Shown here in pieces: positions 61,270 to 64,000 of a DNA stretch of 64,000 bases; the first letter of the stretch is position 1, and each line of letters opens with the position of its first letter. The notes beneath the pieces are model-generated. The model was given only the letters and a program-made list of their open reading frames with translations. It ran no database searches and was not told the DNA's origin. The stretch is from an uncultured Armatimonadota bacterium. Its GTDB lineage: Bacteria > Armatimonadota > Fimbriimonadia > Fimbriimonadales > Fimbriimonadaceae. The stretch spans positions 1-64,000 of the forward strand of contig CAILEM010000097.1 in assembly GCA_903833215.1 (NCBI GenBank), given 5' to 3'. A program made the position numbers and the translations under genes.

Positions 61270-61327
61270 TCCTTGTCCCGCGCTTCTGATATGCACTTGA
61301 CCTAGAGGGATAGCATTTTCAAGTTGG

Positions 61328-63481
61328 TTGTCACGCGATCTCAATAAAATTGAGGAACTCGCGAACTATTGGGCTCTAAAAATCCCACATACATGTATCG
61401 TGACCGGAGCGACACTATTCTGCTTTTTCATGCTGCATTCAGGTCCTCTAACGCAGGATGACGTAAAGATTGTCTCGGCCGATCAGGCTGCAAGGACCCT
61501 CGGTGTTGAAGCGCACGTTAATGTCGAAGTTAGTCGAGAGATGCGCCAGTTGCCTGTCCTACTCGATGGTAGGGGCGCAAAACCGACGGAATTGCTGCGT
61601 GGGCTGGCTTCGGCACTGCACGCCTCGCTGGTCCAAGATGGGAATATCGTTCGGATTACCCGAACTAGAACGGACCAGACAGCACTAAGGGGCATCGACC
61701 GTAAGTGCTTCATTGAATCCATTCAGCAACGAATCATCTCCTGGGACAAGGAACTGGACAGAGTTCCAAAATCGGGCTCTAGGGGTGCTCTGATCGCCAA
61801 TCAAGTGCATCTTAATGCGGTAGCGATTTCGTCCCATTCCTCATTTCCTGGGGTCGGGATTCCACGCGGAATTGACCCGGCACTTTTGGCTCCGGCGGGA
61901 CAGTTACTTCGGGGTCTGGTCGCTCGATTGCCCATTTCTGAAATGTCGGAAATTGGACCAGGGGAGGGAAAGACTTTCAGTAACGAGCCAACACCCGTTG
62001 AAAACAAACTTCCCAACACGGATGACCTGCTACGCCAATTTGCTGCAGACCAAGCATCGTTTGCTAAAGACCCTGCGCTGACAGTTTCGCAACAGGACCG
62101 AAGGGCATCGACGGACGAATATCTCCTCCCAAAATCGAGTGTCAGTCTAGAGGGTCTCAAATACCTGTTAGTCGTTGTTAGAGACCCAGGCGGCAGTCGA
62201 TTCAGCTTAGCAATTTATAATGCGACCGGTTCGTTTGTCTCCGGCGCCTGGGTTGGGACATTGGCCCGCGACAACGCACTGCCCTACCAAAAGGCGCGTT
62301 TGATTGCCAACCAGCGGAAAGAGGCAACAATCGATCTCCAACCGGAGCAGGTCGAATTTGAGCGCGCGACCTCAGTACCTCAGGTGCAAGTTCCTCCAAA
62401 CTCCTCCCTTTGGAGCCACCTCCTTCACCCAGAAACCTACGATCCGGCGAACTACCTCGTCCCGACCGCATTGAAATCCTGGATCGAATCCGACCAAAAG
62501 CCAGTGATCGCGGTGATATCCGACGATGTGGTCATGGCGGCCCACTATAGTGTGGTCGGGCAAACACTGAACACGGCTGCATTTGAAGCCTTGACATCGA
62601 ACTCAATTGAGCATCTTGATGAATCTGGTATCAGGATTTTCAGACCTCGCAATCCTCTTTGGGCAGAGAAATACACATGTAACCGCACCAGGTCTGGTTC
62701 TGCTCTCCGCCGGTTTGTCCGCGAAGGTCAGGTGGACCTAAGGGGCTATTCCATGTTGTGCTATGAACAGAGTGACGCAATGTCCTACGTTCCACGACAA
62801 TTTCTTGGAGCTGTCAGATTCAGCGCGGTGCTTCCGACATGCGAAATGAACATGGATAGCGGCTTCTTTGAGATGCTTGGCTCCGTGACCAACGAGCGCT
62901 GGGAGGCGCTGGAAAACGGTCAGACAATCGAACTCAACGACGACGAATTTCGCGCAAGGCTATGGAGGGTGCTGCAGCGCATTCCATATAAGCCGGATGA
63001 CCAGGATCGACTACCTGAGATCGCGCAACGAGTAACAGTGTCGCTACCGAATGGTGTTCCTACGAGCGCAAAGCTGAGTTTGAAAAGTCGGACTGACCTA
63101 GCAGTGAGGATGCTCGGAAAGGACTCTCAAAACGGGCAAGGCGATTTGGATATGGCGAGTTACCTCAAGATCTTGCATACGCCGCTCGGATCTCAACTTC
63201 ATATTCCATCGCAACTTCGAATGAATCAAGACAGAAGTCTTTCCGAGCGTGCCAACCACGCATTTGTGGCTCCTGCCACTCGAACCACGACAGGGCTGAC
63301 CTTCGACATCGCCCCTCACTTTGGTTTTTCATTCGATCTGAAATCTCCCTGCCGAATTCTTGGCCCAATGGGTCCCTTTGAGAAGCTACCTGCCGCTCAT
63401 CTTAAGGCTGCGCAAGACGAATGGAACCGGCTGGAAGCGGCTGGAAGTGATTCTCAAACTGGAAATGGTAAGGGCAACTGA
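61328..63481 (+). CDS. Membrane-anchored protein with N-terminal STN-like domain, unknown
   Basis: 717 aa from TTG 61328 (start uncertain; a GTG 24 codons later would leave a cleaner signal peptide). A hydrophobic segment lies at residues about 24-38 (IVTGATLFCFFML). Residues about 45-115 resemble the secretin/TonB STN domain: VKIVSADQAARTLGVEAHVN, then LLRGLASALHASLVQDGNIV and IRITR. The remaining 600 residues have mixed alpha/beta character and no recognised family. The next gene, cut by the window edge, has a similar STN-like start. The pair suggests a lineage-specific envelope system. Confidence 0.6.
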   Translation: MSRDLNKIEELANYWALKIPHTCIVTGATLFCFFMLHSGPLTQDDVKIVSADQAARTLGVEAHVNVEVSREMRQLPVLLDGRGAKPTELLRGLASALHASLVQDGNIVRITRTRTDQTALRGIDRKCFIESIQQRIISWDKELDRVPKSGSRGALIANQVHLNAVAISSHSSFPGVGIPRGIDPALLAPAGQLLRGLVARLPISEMSEIGPGEGKTFSNEPTPVENKLPNTDDLLRQFAADQASFAKDPALTVSQQDRRASTDEYLLPKSSVSLEGLKYLLVVVRDPGGSRFSLAIYNATGSFVSGAWVGTLARDNALPYQKARLIANQRKEATIDLQPEQVEFERATSVPQVQVPPNSSLWSHLLHPETYDPANYLVPTALKSWIESDQKPVIAVISDDVVMAAHYSVVGQTLNTAAFEALTSNSIEHLDESGIRIFRPRNPLWAEKYTCNRTRSGSALRRFVREGQVDLRGYSMLCYEQSDAMSYVPRQFLGAVRFSAVLPTCEMNMDSGFFEMLGSVTNERWEALENGQTIELNDDEFRARLWRVLQRIPYKPDDQDRLPEIAQRVTVSLPNGVPTSAKLSLKSRTDLAVRMLGKDSQNGQGDLDMASYLKILHTPLGSQLHIPSQLRMNQDRSLSERANHAFVAPATRTTTGLTFDIAPHFGFSFDLKSPCRILGPMGPFEKLPAAHLKAAQDEWNRLEAAGSDSQTGNGKGN

Positions 63482-63780
63482 CGACGTAGTAGCCGGCCGA
63501 CTCTGTCGAGCTTCCACCTGTCTGTCCAGCCTAACTATGGTGGAACGACCAGGTCCTATGGGCCAGGATTTCATTGCAATGGCATTTCGTCGAAGGAATT
63601 CGGCAGCACCGTAGGTGAATATGCAGGAATTCCGTACGCAACTCTCCTAGTTTGGCCTTTCTGTATTTCTGGAAGGCCGCTAAGGTGTGCTAATCTCGCC
63701 AGATACCCACGAAAGAATATATCCTGCATATTCCTTTTTCCACTATATCTCTCCGCAGCTAGTGGATAATGAGGCCAATT
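63482..63780. other. Intergenic region with inverted repeats
   Basis: No gene is supported. GAATATGCAGGA (63617-63628) recurs inverted as TCCTGCATATTC (63722-63733), a 12-bp perfect pair about 93 nt apart. A hairpin GGCCTTTC...GGAAGGCC lies between them (about 63654-63678). Confidence 0.4.
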
Positions 63781-64000
63781 ATGCTCAGTATAGTGTTCTG
63801 TTCTTTGCTATGCCAGTCAGAAAGTGCGTCGGACATCCGCACAGACAGAAAGCTGGACAAAACATTGTCGCTGACCTTTGTCATGACTCCACTGAAAACC
63901 GTCGTTGCTGCCCTTGCAAAAGAAGCAGGTGAGACGATATCGGTGACGCGGGAGTTGTCAGAGCATAAAGTGAACCTTATTTTTCATGATCGCAAAATCA
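63781..64000 (+). CDS. Partial exported protein with STN-like domain (cut by window end)
   Basis: The first 73 residues of a gene running off the window, not in the ORF track. TGAGG lies six bases before the ATG at 63781. MLSIVFCSLLCQSESA is a signal peptide; then KLDKTLSLTFVMTPLKTVVA, ALAKEAGETISVT and KVNLIFHDRKI follow the STN pattern (amphipathic strand, helix with PLxxVLxxLAxxxG, strand). It parallels the N-terminal part of the preceding gene. Function unknown. Confidence 0.6.
   Translation, partial: MLSIVFCSLLCQSESASDIRTDRKLDKTLSLTFVMTPLKTVVAALAKEAGETISVTRELSEHKVNLIFHDRKI

Noticed and set aside
1-64000. tRNA, rRNA or CRISPR loci
   Set aside because: Looked for T-loop GGTTCRANNCC sequences in gaps with acceptor-stem partners and for short regularly spaced repeats; none was convincing.

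Overview
The window comes from a diderm bacterium. It carries an outer-membrane beta-barrel protein, exported multihaem cytochrome, lipoprotein-type ABC binding protein, an ARC/Mpa-type AAA+ ATPase, many uncharacterised exported proteins, and many GTG/TTG starts. This mix suggests Armatimonadota (Fimbriimonadia-like), but that is inference: no rRNA gene is present to test it. I found no tRNA, rRNA or CRISPR array.

Left edge (1-2440) is accessory DNA. It holds the C-terminal tip of an RHS protein cut off from its core and ending in an L,D-transpeptidase-like motif, then a probable immunity gene, a small membrane protein, and a decayed IS21-type istA fragment next to glyS. From 2451 to about 16400 come glyS, a DUF2891 gene, a nested inverted repeat, an acyl-CoA dehydrogenase-like gene, DUF4434, an exported aminopeptidase P, prfB with its programmed +1 frameshift, and a coupled pair (DUF1573 protein plus four-haem cytochrome). 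16.6-20 kb has a divergent DnaA-like ATPase, then an ARC/Mpa proteasomal-type ATPase with no proteasome or Pup gene nearby. 20-29.4 kb is mostly minus strand: deoA, an epimerase, mtnA, a PhoPQ-related hydrolase, and a coupled operon of an unknown protein, fumarylacetoacetase and a DapA-like aldolase. 29.5-36.5 kb has an ANTAR regulator, HIT protein, family 4 uracil-DNA glycosylase, M1 aminopeptidase, purK, fabI and ftcD. 36.6-42.6 kb has a sugar ABC binding protein and permease without ATPase, a GH172-like enzyme, an A-type Fe-S carrier and a porin.

43.1-49.9 kb holds amt-glnK, a ferredoxin, a GbsR-type regulator, nadA, a NamZ-like (DUF1343) protein, and darA-holB. Then come an MFS-HEAT fusion, a C45/phospholipase-B-like hydrolase, a BrnT/BrnA toxin-antitoxin pair and a GNAT enzyme. 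55.6-59.8 kb is the ribosomal alpha-operon cluster (rpmJ, rpsM, rpsK, rpoA, rplQ, truA, rplM, rpsI), lacking infA and rpsD. The right edge has an MFS transporter and two exported proteins with STN-like (secretin/TonB short N-terminal) segments, the second cut by the window end.

Two window-wide patterns stand out. First, many genes without a Shine-Dalgarno have a TANNNT-like -10 hexamer ending only 5-8 nt before the start codon, which predicts widespread leaderless mRNAs. Second, several extragenic inverted or tandem repeats look like dispersed families.
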